From: Flectobacillus sp. BAB-3569
GTDB lineage: Bacteria; Bacteroidota; Bacteroidia; Cytophagales; Spirosomataceae
Length of the DNA stretch: 64,000 nt
Direction: 5' to 3'
Assembly (NCBI RefSeq): GCF_002270355.1
Contig: NZ_NJFZ01000028.1
Span: 1-64,000, forward strand
The translations under genes and the position numbers were made by a program. Of this stretch, positions 33,571 to 43,168 are shown in pieces. Each line of letters opens with the position of its first letter. The first letter of the stretch is position 1. The notes under the pieces are model-generated. The model searched no databases and was not told where the DNA came from. It was given only the letters and a program-made list of their open reading frames with translations.

Positions 33571-36500
33571 ATGAGTATTCCGTCCAATAAGAAACAAATA
33601 AAATCTACCTGCTCTTACTGCGGTGTGGGATGCGGTGTAGTACTGACCGACCACGGAAAAGGAAAGCTGACCCTTGAAGGTGATAAGTCACATCCTTCAA
33701 GTAAAGGTATGCTTTGTTCAAAAGGGATGAATCTTCATTATACAGTAATGGATACTTCCGACCGTTTGCTGTACCCGACCATGCGCTACAACCGTGATAT
33801 GCCGCTACAACGTGTATCGTGGGACCAAGCACTAGACCGTACAGCGGCTGTTTTTAAAGCTATTATCAAAAAATATGGCCCAGATTCAGTCGGATTCTAC
33901 GTTTCAGGACAATGCTCTACTGAAGAATACTATGTAATCAATAAGCTCATCAAAGGTTTTATTGGTTCTAATAATATCGATACCAACTCCCGCTTGTGTA
34001 TGTCGTCGGCTGTAGTAGGTTACAAACTTACCCTCGGCGAAGACTCTGTACCTGTTTGTTATGATGACATAGAATTAGCTGACACTTTTTTAGTAACAGG
34101 CGCCAACCCAGCTTGGGCGCACCCTATTATCTGGCGAAGAGTCGAAGCACACAAGCAAGCCAATCCTAATGTCAAAATAATTGTGGTAGATCCACGTCGT
34201 ACCCAAACAGCCTCACAAGCTGATTTGCACTTGCAAATTACGCCAGGCTCCGATGTGACACTTACCAATGCCATAGGAAGGGCTTTGATTGAAAACGACT
34301 GGATTGATACAGATTTTATTCTATCTCATGCAGATGGCTTTGAAGCTTACAAAGACCAAGTTATGCAGAGAAGTATACCAGAGGCAGCCGAAATTTGTGG
34401 TATATCTTCCGAAGAAATTTATTTAGCTGCTCGCTATATTCATGAAGCCAAAGGCTTTTTGTCGATGTGGACAATGGGACTCAATCAGTCGGTTATTGGT
34501 GTAAACAAAAACCTATCTCTCATTGATTTGCATTTGATTACGGGTAAAATCGGAAAAGAGGGAAATGGTCCATTTTCGCTTACAGGACAGCCCAATGCCA
34601 TGGGCGGACGCGAAGTAGGTGGTTTGGCTAATATGCTACCAGCGCATAGAGATTTGCTCAATCCAGCCCATAGAGAAGAAGTTCAAGCTTTTTGGGGTGG
34701 GACCAAAATCTCTGATAAGCCAGGTTTTACCGCTACCGAAATGTTTGAGGCCTTGGCGGATGGTCGCATGAAAGCTATCTGGATTGTATGTACCAACCCG
34801 ATGGTAAGCTTGCCCAATATCAACGCTGTTGAAAAAGGTTTACAAAACGCTAAATATGTCGTAGTACAAGATATCTCGAACCGTTCGGATACTGTCAAAT
34901 ATGCCGATGTCGTATTGCCTGCGGCATCTTGGGCTGAAAAAAACTCCGTTTTTACAAACTCCGAACGCCGTATTACCTTTTTACCCAAATTAATTAACGC
35001 CCCTGGCGAAGCCAAAGACGATACTCAAATCATTGTTGAGTTTGCGCAAAAAATGGGTTTCGAAAAGGCTTTTGATTACCAAAATACAGCCGAAGTTTAT
35101 GCCGAACATTGTCGCTCAACTATCGGAACCAACATTGACATTTCGGGTTTGAGTTATGAAGTTTTACAACAAAAACGCTCTGTTCAGTGGCCTTTTCCAC
35201 AAGAAAAGGCTATTCAAGACCCTGATTATGTGGGCACTAAACGACTTTTTACGGATAACCAATTTTATACCGCTAATCGCCGTGCCAAAATTCATGCTGT
35301 CCCAGACCAAAATCAGTCTGAGGCTTTGAGTAAAGAATTTCCCCTAATCCTTACCACAGGTCGTATTCGTGACCAATGGCATACCATGACCAAAACGGGT
35401 AAGGTGAATAAACTAAATCAACATATTTCACAGCCTTTTATCGAAATACATCCAAAGGATGCTGCCGAAAGAGGTATCACCGAAAATCAAATTGTAGAGG
35501 TAAAAACCATTCGTGGAGAGGCTCGCATTAAAGCAAAAATTACGACCGACATCAAACAGGGCGTATGTTTTATGCCGATGCACTTTGGTAAAATTCAAGA
35601 AAAAACTTTTGGTCGTACCAACAACCTGACCAATACCTTAGTTGACCCACGTTCAAAAGAGCCTGATTTTAAGTATTCGGCGGTACAGGTTTTAGCTTAT
35701 CAAAAACCTGTCGAAAAAATTGTGATTATTGGAGCTGGCTCTGCTGGCTTAGGCTTTATCAAAGCCTATCGTGAACTCAATCAACAAGATGAGATTCATG
35801 TTTTTTCAAAAGAAATCTATCCTTTTTATAATAGAGTCATGCTCCCTGATTATATCTCAGGAGCACAAAATTGGGAACAGTTGGTCAAGCTTCGTGAAGA
35901 CCAATTTGCGGAGGCAAATATCCACGTACATAAAGGCGTAGAAATTGTGCATATTGACCGTGCCAACAAAGTTTTAACTGATTCTTTGGGTCAAGAACAC
36001 ACCTACGACCGATTAATGCTGGGGATGGGTTCACGAGCCTTTATGCCTCCGAGCGTTCCTAAGATTCCTGGCATTTTCAATATGCGTTCTCGTATCGATG
36101 CCGATAGTCTCATGCCTTTTTTACAACAACCTAATCCTCATGCAGTGATTGTAGGAGGTGGTTTATTGGGCTTAGAATTAGCAGCTTCTCTTCGAGAAAT
36201 GAATATAGAAGTCACTGTAATTCAGCGAAGTGGTCGTTTTATGGACCGTCAACTCGACAAGCTTGGTTCAGAAATGCTCCATCACGAAATCGTAGATTTG
36301 GGCATTGAAGTATTTTATAATGATGAGGTTTCGTCTATTTATGGAACAGACCAATTGGAAGGTGTTCGTCTTAAATCGGGACGACGAATCGATGCACAAG
36401 TTGCTGTATTTGCCATTGGGACTACGCCCAATACCGAAATTGCCAAAGCTGCAGGCTTGGAAGTAAAACGTGGAGTGGTGGTCAATGATTATTTACAAAC

Positions 36501-37116
36501 GTCTGATCCTTCTATTTTTGCCGCAGGCGAAATGGCACAATGGCGTGGCGAAATGTGGGGTATTACGGCTGCTGCCGAGCACCAAGCCGAAATTATTGCC
36601 AAATATATTGCTGGCGACTGGGCAAGTTATTATCAAGGTTCGCTTTCGATGAATATCATGAAAATCCAAGGAGTACAATTATGTTCATTAGGAATGATTG
36701 ATTCTCCTACGAATAATCCTGAATATGAGGAGATTATCTTTATCGATAAAGCCAAACGCTATTATAAAAAATGTATTGTTCACCGCGACAAATTGGTAGG
36801 CGCTATTTTGATTGGCGATAAATCTGAATTTTTAGAATTCAAAGATTTGATTGGGAATAAAATTGAGCTTTCCGACAAACGCATGGAATTGTTGCGTTCG
36901 GGCAAAAAAGCTGATCCTGTGATGGGTAAATTGGTATGCTCGTGTAACAATGTGGGAGAAGGCAACCTCAAAAATGCGATTGCTGGAGGTTGTACAGATT
37001 TTACACAATTGTGTACTCAAACAGGCGCTGGAACAGGCTGTGGAAGTTGTAGACCAGAAGTAAAAGCAATATTAGAATCGCTAAGCAAAAAAGAAGATGC
37101 TTTAGCGGAGAAATAG
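33571..37116 (+). CDS. narB: Assimilatory nitrate reductase fused to flavoprotein and BFD [2Fe-2S] domain
   Basis: 1181 residues from ATG at 33571. Part 1 (1-700) is a molybdopterin nitrate reductase: N-terminal [4Fe-4S] motif C-x2-C-x3-C ... C (CSYCGVGCGVVL, MLCSKGM), the active-site region SGQCSTEEYYVINKL, GQPNAMGGREVGGLANMLP, and the dinucleotide-binding C-domain (LTTGRIRDQWHTMTKTGKV). Part 2 (about 710-1100) is a NirB/NasB-like FAD/NAD(P)H reductase (VIIGAGSAGLGFIKAY, AVIVGGGLLGLELAASL). Part 3 is a BFD-like domain (LVCSCNNVGEG, GTGCGSCRPEV). In other bacteria parts 1 and 2 are separate (NasC-NasB), so this could pass electrons from NAD(P)H to nitrate in one chain. It may also take electrons from the rubredoxin protein at 38065. 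Confidence 0.93.
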   Translation: MSIPSNKKQIKSTCSYCGVGCGVVLTDHGKGKLTLEGDKSHPSSKGMLCSKGMNLHYTVMDTSDRLLYPTMRYNRDMPLQRVSWDQALDRTAAVFKAIIKKYGPDSVGFYVSGQCSTEEYYVINKLIKGFIGSNNIDTNSRLCMSSAVVGYKLTLGEDSVPVCYDDIELADTFLVTGANPAWAHPIIWRRVEAHKQANPNVKIIVVDPRRTQTASQADLHLQITPGSDVTLTNAIGRALIENDWIDTDFILSHADGFEAYKDQVMQRSIPEAAEICGISSEEIYLAARYIHEAKGFLSMWTMGLNQSVIGVNKNLSLIDLHLITGKIGKEGNGPFSLTGQPNAMGGREVGGLANMLPAHRDLLNPAHREEVQAFWGGTKISDKPGFTATEMFEALADGRMKAIWIVCTNPMVSLPNINAVEKGLQNAKYVVVQDISNRSDTVKYADVVLPAASWAEKNSVFTNSERRITFLPKLINAPGEAKDDTQIIVEFAQKMGFEKAFDYQNTAEVYAEHCRSTIGTNIDISGLSYEVLQQKRSVQWPFPQEKAIQDPDYVGTKRLFTDNQFYTANRRAKIHAVPDQNQSEALSKEFPLILTTGRIRDQWHTMTKTGKVNKLNQHISQPFIEIHPKDAAERGITENQIVEVKTIRGEARIKAKITTDIKQGVCFMPMHFGKIQEKTFGRTNNLTNTLVDPRSKEPDFKYSAVQVLAYQKPVEKIVIIGAGSAGLGFIKAYRELNQQDEIHVFSKEIYPFYNRVMLPDYISGAQNWEQLVKLREDQFAEANIHVHKGVEIVHIDRANKVLTDSLGQEHTYDRLMLGMGSRAFMPPSVPKIPGIFNMRSRIDADSLMPFLQQPNPHAVIVGGGLLGLELAASLREMNIEVTVIQRSGRFMDRQLDKLGSEMLHHEIVDLGIEVFYNDEVSSIYGTDQLEGVRLKSGRRIDAQVAVFAIGTTPNTEIAKAAGLEVKRGVVVNDYLQTSDPSIFAAGEMAQWRGEMWGITAAAEHQAEIIAKYIAGDWASYYQGSLSMNIMKIQGVQLCSLGMIDSPTNNPEYEEIIFIDKAKRYYKKCIVHRDKLVGAILIGDKSEFLEFKDLIGNKIELSDKRMELLRSGKKADPVMGKLVCSCNNVGEGNLKNAIAGGCTDFTQLCTQTGAGTGCGSCRPEVKAILESLSKKEDALAEK

Positions 37117-37212
37117 TTACCAGAAAGAAGGTTGGAATAGAAAAGGAAAAACGAGAAAGGATGGTTTTTCTGAAGTGTACTGGAAAAGATGATTTTTAAC
37201 CTTTTAGGCTCC

Positions 37213-37267
37213 GGAATCAAATTACTGGAATTAGAAACGAGCTTCTAAATTCCAGTAATTCAATTCC
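37213..37267. terminator. Bidirectional terminator between convergent genes
   Basis: A long imperfect hairpin of about 24 bp with 5' arm GGAATCAAATTACTGGAATT and a matching 3' arm ending GTAATTCAATTCC around a 6-nt loop. It lies between narB (+) and the small secreted protein (-). Confidence 0.7.
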
Positions 37268-37321
37268 AAAGAACCTATATTCCTGAGGTTAAAACATGTC
37301 ATCGTCATAGGTCGTCATTAA

Positions 37322-37723
37322 TTATTTCTGACGAGCCACTACTAAATCACGAGTAGTAACAAAGTTAGTTTTGATTTCGAAAGTTTTAGCGTCGATAACG
37401 TCGATGTTTGAGCTAAGAACTTGGATAGTGTATTTACCATCGCTCAAGTTAGAGAAATCAAAAGTTTTTGCAAATTTACCTGATTTAGCGTCAACGTACT
37501 CACGGTGTACTTCGTTGTTGTCTTTGTCAACTACTACTACAGTAACTTTTTTGTTGTTTGGTTTTTCTACCCAAACGTTGAAGCTAAGGCTGTTAGTAAC
37601 TGGAGCGATTTTAGACTTTACAAATGCTTCTTCATCATTTGAGTTAGCGATTGCACTTACGTTTGACAAACAAGTCATAGCAGCTGCTACGAACATAGCT
37701 TTGATTACATTGTTGTTTTTCAT
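37322..37723 (-). CDS. Small secreted protein with one beta-sandwich-like domain
   Basis: 133 residues from ATG at 37723 (a second ATG three codons upstream is possible). A signal peptide MKNNNVIKAMFVAAAMTCLSNVSA is followed by an acidic linker and a beta-rich module (FNVWVEKPNNKKVTVVVVDKDNNEV, FDFSNLSDGKYTIQVLS), as in short DUF3244-like or T9SS-linked sandwich domains of this phylum. It has no catalytic motif. It lies inside the nitrate island in the opposite orientation, so a link to nitrate use is not supported. Function unknown. Confidence 0.75.
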   Translation of the reverse strand: MKNNNVIKAMFVAAAMTCLSNVSAIANSNDEEAFVKSKIAPVTNSLSFNVWVEKPNNKKVTVVVVDKDNNEVHREYVDAKSGKFAKTFDFSNLSDGKYTIQVLSSNIDVIDAKTFEIKTNFVTTRDLVVARQK

Positions 37724-37732
37724 GGTATTCAT

Positions 37733-38064
37733 TATTTATGAGAGTGAAACATCAAATTTCTTAGAAAAGTCATATCTACTAAAAAAGGTTCATTTTTGAG
37801 AAAATTTCTTAAATGCTATCCTGTTTTGGACTGTCTAAAACTAAGAAACTGTACTTGTGTCATTTGTTTGACGATTTAAAGTTATAATCTTATTTCCGAA
37901 TAGCAATGGATTAGGGTAAAAAATTTGAACAAAATCAAGAAAGTTCTTCTAAATAAAATTATATTTCTTAAAAAAGTTACATTTTCCGAATTGCAATTAT
38001 ACTTTATATTGGAAAAGTGATATGGAGTTGATTATCAAATTGTTAAGTATAAATTACTAAAATC
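37733..38064. other. 332-bp gap with a spaced direct repeat
   Basis: TTTCCGAATAGCAAT (37893-37907) and TTTCCGAATTGCAAT (37983-37997) are 14/15 identical and exactly 90 bp apart. They lie between divergent genes and could be binding sites for a regulator of the rubredoxin gene. No standard promoter is clear. Confidence 0.45.
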
Positions 38065-39519
38065 ATGCGAGACTACTCTTTAGTTAAAATAAATCTGACT
38101 GGTGGCATTGCTTCGCCAGGGATGCTCGAAGGAATTCTTTTGATGGCACACAAAGCAGGTGTTAAAGAAGTAAGTATCGGTGCTCGTCAGCAATTATTAA
38201 TGTGGGTAAAGGCTGATACTCAGCGTGGTTCGGGCTTGCCTAGCCTACGCGAAAGCCTTGAAGCAATGCACATTGATTTTGAAATTGATACCCACCAATA
38301 TCCTAACATTATTTCGTCTTATTGTGCCCAAGAGGTATTCCAAACGGGACAATGGCTATCGGAAGGCATTTATCGTGACTTACTAGATGGTTTTGATTTT
38401 CAACCTCAACTCAAAATCAATATATCAGACTATCAACAGTCATTCACGCCCTTTTTTACGGGCAACTTAAACTTCATTGCATCTTCGATTCCCAATTTCT
38501 GGTATTTATATATTCGTCAAAAGCAATCCAATACTATTTTTAGATTTCCCTTGTTGATTTATACACTTGAAATCTCCAAAGTTTCAAAACGATTAGAGGG
38601 TATTCTATTATCAGGAACTGATTTATCGGAAGAGGAAATTTATGAAAAAATGATTGCCCAAGGCGAAATCATTTCACAGCTAGTACAAGAAGATTTGGTT
38701 CTACCGCAATTCATGTTGCCTTATTACGAAGGTTTCAATCGTTATGGCAACAAAACTTGGTTGGGAATCTACCGTCGTCACGAGACTTTTGAGGTGGCTT
38801 TTTTATTAGATGTTTGTAAAATTTGTTTAGATACCAAAGTCGGACAGATTTGTACAACCCCTTGGAAATCGCTCATTATTAAAGGTATCGAAAACGAAGA
38901 TAGGGTATTGTGGGACAAACTCTTAGGAAAATATGGTATCAACGTGCGTCATGCAGCCAACGAGCTCAATTGGCAAGTAGAAGATCACTGTCAAGAAGGA
39001 TTAGCACTCAAAAACACGATTATCCGTGAATTTGACCAAGAGGATATTCGTACGTTTGGTTTGTGTTTTGCTATTCAGACTCGTTCAAAGTCAGAGGTAT
39101 TTGGTTCGGTTGTAATCAAAAAGCGAAAAATACTCGCAGGATTAACGCAGGTATATGATGTGTATCACACGGTAGATTTTAATCCAAATACTCGTCAATT
39201 GGTTTTATTTGAAAAAGGACTTCATAAAGCACATATTGCCGAAATCCTCCAACGACTCACCAAACGATACTATCATAGAAGTACCGCTTCAATCACAGAA
39301 AAGCCTGCACAACCTCAAGCGAACCCCACAAATACGCATCAAGTGCATCAATGCAAAGTATGTATGACCATTTATGACGAAAAATTGGGCGATTCACAGC
39401 AAGGAATAAAGGCAGGAACGAAGTTTGAGGAATTACCAGCCAGCTATTGCTGTCCTGTTTGCGATTCAGAAAAGGAAAACTTTGAGGTAAAAACAGTAGA
39501 AACAACGTATCAGTTGTGA
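38065..39519 (+). CDS. Rubredoxin-tailed protein with sulfite/nitrite-reductase-like half-domains
   Basis: 484 residues. The N-terminal 390 residues (LVKINLTGGIASPGMLEGILLMAHKAGVKEVSIGARQQLLMWV) look like the ferredoxin-like halves of sirohaem nitrite/sulfite reductases. However, the C-x5-C/C-x3-C sirohaem ligands are absent; only scattered cysteines such as VCKICLDTKVGQICTTPW occur. The C-terminal 60 residues are a rubredoxin with both iron-binding pairs (CKVCMTIYD and CCPVCDSEK). The protein sits at the end of the nitrate island and is probably an electron carrier for nitrate or nitrite reduction. Catalysis by the N-terminal part is unlikely without the ligands. It is cytoplasmic, with no signal peptide. 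Confidence 0.8.
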   Translation: MRDYSLVKINLTGGIASPGMLEGILLMAHKAGVKEVSIGARQQLLMWVKADTQRGSGLPSLRESLEAMHIDFEIDTHQYPNIISSYCAQEVFQTGQWLSEGIYRDLLDGFDFQPQLKINISDYQQSFTPFFTGNLNFIASSIPNFWYLYIRQKQSNTIFRFPLLIYTLEISKVSKRLEGILLSGTDLSEEEIYEKMIAQGEIISQLVQEDLVLPQFMLPYYEGFNRYGNKTWLGIYRRHETFEVAFLLDVCKICLDTKVGQICTTPWKSLIIKGIENEDRVLWDKLLGKYGINVRHAANELNWQVEDHCQEGLALKNTIIREFDQEDIRTFGLCFAIQTRSKSEVFGSVVIKKRKILAGLTQVYDVYHTVDFNPNTRQLVLFEKGLHKAHIAEILQRLTKRYYHRSTASITEKPAQPQANPTNTHQVHQCKVCMTIYDEKLGDSQQGIKAGTKFEELPASYCCPVCDSEKENFEVKTVETTYQL

Positions 39520-39735
39520 GTTATGAATTGTGAGTTGTGAATTGTCCTTGCCTAAAATAGGTTGCCTCTGATTACTGGACAAAATTGAAGTTCCTAGTTC
39601 AAGACTTAAATAATGATGTAAAATAAGATTGAATTATTACGCTTTATGGAATAAGCCGTAGGCATTAGGCTAAAGCGTGCAAAGTATTGATATTTAAAAT
39701 TTACATTCACAATTCACAACTCACAATTCAGCACT
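39515..39735. repeat. Intergenic repeat cluster
   Basis: Starts over the stop codon with GTTGTGAGTTATGAATTGTG words, holds TAGGCATTAGGCTAAAGC at 39659, and ends with the inverted form TTCACAATTCACAACTCACAA (39702). The two ends can pair across 180 bp. Confidence 0.55.
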
Positions 39736-39745
39736 AATACTTTCG

Positions 39746-40219
39746 TCACATTCTAAAATAAGGCTTAAATACTTTTTTGTCGAGAATAAATACCGCAAGC
39801 AGAGCATTGGTCATTAATAAAAAGTTGATAAGCTCTTTTTGATGTATCATATTAGTAAGTACACTAAAATCTAAAGGTACTTTTACCGACTGCACCGAAG
39901 GCATTCCCGAACTCAAAGCAACCACCAGTACAATCAAAGCACACATCACTGCCAAGAAGTATAGATGCAAATGGCTTTTAGGTTTTAGTATTACTTCAGG
40001 CTCTTGAGCAAGCTCCCATTGATCTATTAGTTTATCCGTAAAATTCACTGCAGTTTTCTCCATCGGCAAATCCTCCAACAGGGCATGTGTAGTAGCATAT
40101 TCTCTAAATAGCAATTGATATTCTTCGTCCTCTTGCAACAGACGCTCATGCCTTTGCAAAAGCTCCTCAGAGGCGATGCCATCGAGGATGTCAAATATTT
40201 CTTCGTCTGTGATATTCAT
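39746..40219 (-). CDS. Probable anti-sigma factor or sigma-linked membrane protein
   Basis: 157 residues from ATG at 40219. The first 85 residues are soluble and acidic (MNITDEEIFDILDGIASEELLQRHERLLQEDEEYQLLFREY), similar to the N-terminal regions of Bacteroidota anti-sigma proteins. Two membrane helices follow (about 92-112 and 128-148). No zinc H-x3-C-x2-C motif is present. It lies 171 bp downstream of the ECF sigma gene on the same strand, the usual place for an anti-sigma partner. The role is inferred from position and layout. Confidence 0.6.
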   Translation of the reverse strand: MNITDEEIFDILDGIASEELLQRHERLLQEDEEYQLLFREYATTHALLEDLPMEKTAVNFTDKLIDQWELAQEPEVILKPKSHLHLYFLAVMCALIVLVVALSSGMPSVQSVKVPLDFSVLTNMIHQKELINFLLMTNALLAVFILDKKVFKPYFRM

Positions 40220-40390
40220 TGTATTGAAATTGAAGCTGTTTAAACTTTTTAGTCTCAGGTGAATAAATTCACCCACTAAGTGGAATTGTTGGTCAAGACC
40301 TAGTCATATTATTAACTTTAGTTTCGGTCTCAACAAAGTATTTTCTACCTATTTTATCATTAAGCTCCTAGCCGACTGCTCAAAGCCAAG

Positions 40391-40978
40391 TTAATATACC
40401 AAACTATGTAACTCATTGCCCAATAGTCGTTTCATCTCTTCTGCCAAACGCTTACGAGCACGACAAAGTTTAACTTTTGCCGTATCTGCACTAATACCAA
40501 CAATTTGGGCGATTTCCTCTAAACTTTGTTCTTTGAGATAAAACAAGGTAATCATAGTTACATCGTCGGGCGAAAGATGATTGAGCGCCATTTGGATATA
40601 TCTCTTCTGTTCAGCACTTTTTATTTCATCTGAAGTATCTGCCGAAGCAGCTTGTGCCGACTGAGAAGCCTCAATGTCGTCGGTTTGTATGCGATTTTTG
40701 CGTTTAAACATCAATGCTGCATTAAACACAATTCTGTAAAACCATGTCGTAAACTTAGACTCTTTATTGAACTGTGGCAATGCCTGAAATGCCTGAATAA
40801 AGGCATCCTGAGCCACCTCTTCGGCATCTTCTCGAGTACCCACGATTTTGTAGGCTACCGTAAAGGCATAATCCTTATGACGATTTGCCAAATCCCGATA
40901 CCCAGCTTTATCGCCTGCCAAGATTCTTTCAATAATAGATATGTCTGATTCCAACGTTTTCACGACAATAGGATGCAA
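40391..40978 (-). CDS. ECF-type RNA polymerase sigma factor
   Basis: 195 residues. Region 2 is complete (YRDLANRHKDYAFTVAYKIVGTREDAEEVAQDAFIQAFQALPQF, FTTWFYRIVFNAALMFKRK), followed by an acidic linker and region 4 (LSPDDVTMITLFYLKEQSLEEIAQIVGISADTAKVKLCRARKRL). It is a group 4 sigma of the SigW/RpoE-like class that directs RNA polymerase to stress or envelope promoters. The neighbour downstream is a likely membrane anti-sigma protein. Targets are unknown. Confidence 0.92.
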   Translation of the reverse strand: MHPIVVKTLESDISIIERILAGDKAGYRDLANRHKDYAFTVAYKIVGTREDAEEVAQDAFIQAFQALPQFNKESKFTTWFYRIVFNAALMFKRKNRIQTDDIEASQSAQAASADTSDEIKSAEQKRYIQMALNHLSPDDVTMITLFYLKEQSLEEIAQIVGISADTAKVKLCRARKRLAEEMKRLLGNELHSLVY

Positions 40979-41108
40979 GTTGGTTTAGAAAGGTTACAGG
41001 AATTTACTCTTTTTTTCAAAAAAATAAAAAAGAGATGTAATGAGGTGATTGAATTTTACTCGTAGAGACGCATTGCTTTGCGTCTAAAAAAGTGTCATTC
41101 TGAAATTT

Positions 41109-41160
41109 AGTATCAAAAAAGGCGTTCGAAAAATTAATTTCGAACGCCTTTTTTGATACT
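41109..41160 (-). terminator. Perfect 23-bp inverted repeat terminator
   Basis: Two 23-nt arms (outer part AGTATCAAAAAAGGCG) match exactly around a 6-nt loop, with six-T runs on both strands. It lies 106 bp past the stop of the S41 peptidase gene on its strand. It is flanked by a short AGACGCAAAGCA-type word on both sides (41075 and 41187). Confidence 0.8.
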
Positions 41161-41265
41161 CCTATGCTACATTTGGCTCTGCTTAAGACGCAAAGCATTT
41201 TGTCACTACTGATAGAATACAAATTTTAACATAATCACTCATTCTCTCATTTTCAAATCAAAAAC

Positions 41266-42774
41266 TCAATGCCCTAATTTGCTGATCTCGGCACGTCGGA
41301 TGAGCTCGTAGGTTTTTTCTAATTCCAAATCAGCCTTATTGAGTCTTTCTTGGATAGTATATTCAACATTGACATTGGGTATTACTCCACGACCAATATT
41401 AGGAGCTTTGACCGCTGTTGTAATTCTAAAATGTGGAAATTGTAAACGCAGTTTGGTTGCAGGTAAAACCACCGTAGAAATGATACCACCATTACAGCCA
41501 GCTTCGCCCCCACCCGTCTCACGACCGACTAATGTTGCTTTTCGCTGTTCTTTCAAACTTGCCACAAAGCTCGATGCTGCCGAAAAAGTTTGTTCGCCAA
41601 TCAAAATGTATAAGTTGCCTTTAAAACGATATTGTTCGTAAGGCTTATGTTTTCCAACCGATGGGACATTCAAGCAGTAAGTCCCTTCACCACACTTTTT
41701 AACGATTCTTTCTGAAAAAGCACGACTAGCATCTTGTTCTTCAACATCATTATTAAGTATAAAAGATGGAATCATCACAGGAGCCTCCGCATGTGAGGTT
41801 AACACAAAAGTGCTATCCATCAAATACTTCATCAGGTCGAGGGCAATTTCATGGTTTCCTCCTGAATTTTGGCGTAAATCAATGATAAGGTTTGCGGCGT
41901 GGTTTTGTTCTATTTCTTGAAAAAATCTTTCATGTGTCATCAAAAACGACTCGTAGTCATCATACGAAAAGCTAGAAATACGCAACAAGGCCGTTGAGGC
42001 AACTTCTTTCGGGAAACTTAAGCCACGCAAACGAGTCAAACGTCGTTGTGTTTCGTCCTCCTTAGATAACCGAGGAGGTCTATTACCAGTAGGAACCCTT
42101 GGCTTAAACTCCAGTATTTGTGGCTTTACTTCTCCTTGTGCATTTTTGATAGAAAATTGATATTTTTCTTTTCCTCCAAAAACACTCAAATAGTATTCGT
42201 CAAAAAAACCAGCCTCTAGTGTAGCATCCTTAAAAGCTTCGCCGTAGCCATCAGCAGGTAGGTATTTCCTTAATGTACGAAGAATTTTCCCTGCGGTATT
42301 TCCTTCTATTTCCAACACCTCCGAACCTAGTACTAAGGAAGGGTCATTGCTATCATTGCGAGCAATAAAAAGGCGGTCGCCTTGGATAAAAAAGCCAAGC
42401 GGAAGTATGAAACTACGGTTTTTAGCACGTTCCCATTTGCGAGTTTCGGGTGAAAAACGCAAGTCTGTATGTCCACAACGAATTTTAGCGACCAAGGGCT
42501 TAAGCAATAGCCCAAAGTCCTTTTCGGTCATTTCATCAGCTATCTTTTTATAGGCATCTTCAAAAGCTATGTTCATAGATTCTTTTGAAGTGTACCAATT
42601 CACCCCTGGATGCTCTTGTTCTAAAATACTTCTCAAATATCTAAAATCTGCTCTCAACTCTACCTTCGAGAACTTTCGCTCATAGTTGATAGGCGAAGCA
42701 GCCCCTTGTCCTTTTACATCCTGTGACCAACAGAATAACGTAACAGACAGTATAACAACACATAACAACCTCAT
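41266..42774 (-). CDS. S41-family (C-terminal processing type) peptidase
   Basis: 502 residues with a signal peptide (MRLLCVVILSVTLFCWSQDVKG). The N-terminal helical region (LRADFRYLRSILEQEHPGVNWYTSKE) is typical of Bacteroidota S41 proteins, and the core has NLIIDLRQNSGGNHEIALDLMKYL and the catalytic serine region GEQTFSAASSFVASLKEQ, followed by VGRETGGGEAGCNGG. No PDZ domain is evident. It is probably a periplasmic or outer-membrane-facing serine peptidase; substrates are unknown. It is monocistronic. Confidence 0.87.
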   Translation of the reverse strand: MRLLCVVILSVTLFCWSQDVKGQGAASPINYERKFSKVELRADFRYLRSILEQEHPGVNWYTSKESMNIAFEDAYKKIADEMTEKDFGLLLKPLVAKIRCGHTDLRFSPETRKWERAKNRSFILPLGFFIQGDRLFIARNDSNDPSLVLGSEVLEIEGNTAGKILRTLRKYLPADGYGEAFKDATLEAGFFDEYYLSVFGGKEKYQFSIKNAQGEVKPQILEFKPRVPTGNRPPRLSKEDETQRRLTRLRGLSFPKEVASTALLRISSFSYDDYESFLMTHERFFQEIEQNHAANLIIDLRQNSGGNHEIALDLMKYLMDSTFVLTSHAEAPVMIPSFILNNDVEEQDASRAFSERIVKKCGEGTYCLNVPSVGKHKPYEQYRFKGNLYILIGEQTFSAASSFVASLKEQRKATLVGRETGGGEAGCNGGIISTVVLPATKLRLQFPHFRITTAVKAPNIGRGVIPNVNVEYTIQERLNKADLELEKTYELIRRAEISKLGH

Positions 42775-43168
42775 GCTCTGACGTGGACAAAAAATTAAGA
42801 AAAAAACAGAAAATTATATACTCAGCAATACAAAAGGCAAAATTACTCATAATATTACCAAATAGAAGAAAAACCAACTGAATTCGCCTATAGACCAGCG
42901 CTAAATCTAGCAAGTGGCTTATTAGTCTCTTGACTTTTTCAACAAACTACAAAAAATCAGTTTGTTAGGGTAGATTTCTCCTCTTTTATACCTTACCTTT
43001 TACATCTTAGCATCGAGAATATTTCATTGAGAATAACGATATTCTTTTTTATTACGCTATCCCATTGTGTACATATTCATTTACTTATCTGGTTTTTCGG
43101 TTCTCATTTGGGTGAGATTTCGGTAAATTGCATTACTATTAATTATGAAATAAACTTCAAACATATAG
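42775..43168. other. 394-bp divergent gap
   Basis: An AT-rich region between divergent S41 peptidase and MFS genes. No RNA gene, repeat or convincing promoter pair is seen; a plus-strand frame from 43027 overlaps the MFS gene and is not protein-like. Confidence 0.5.
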
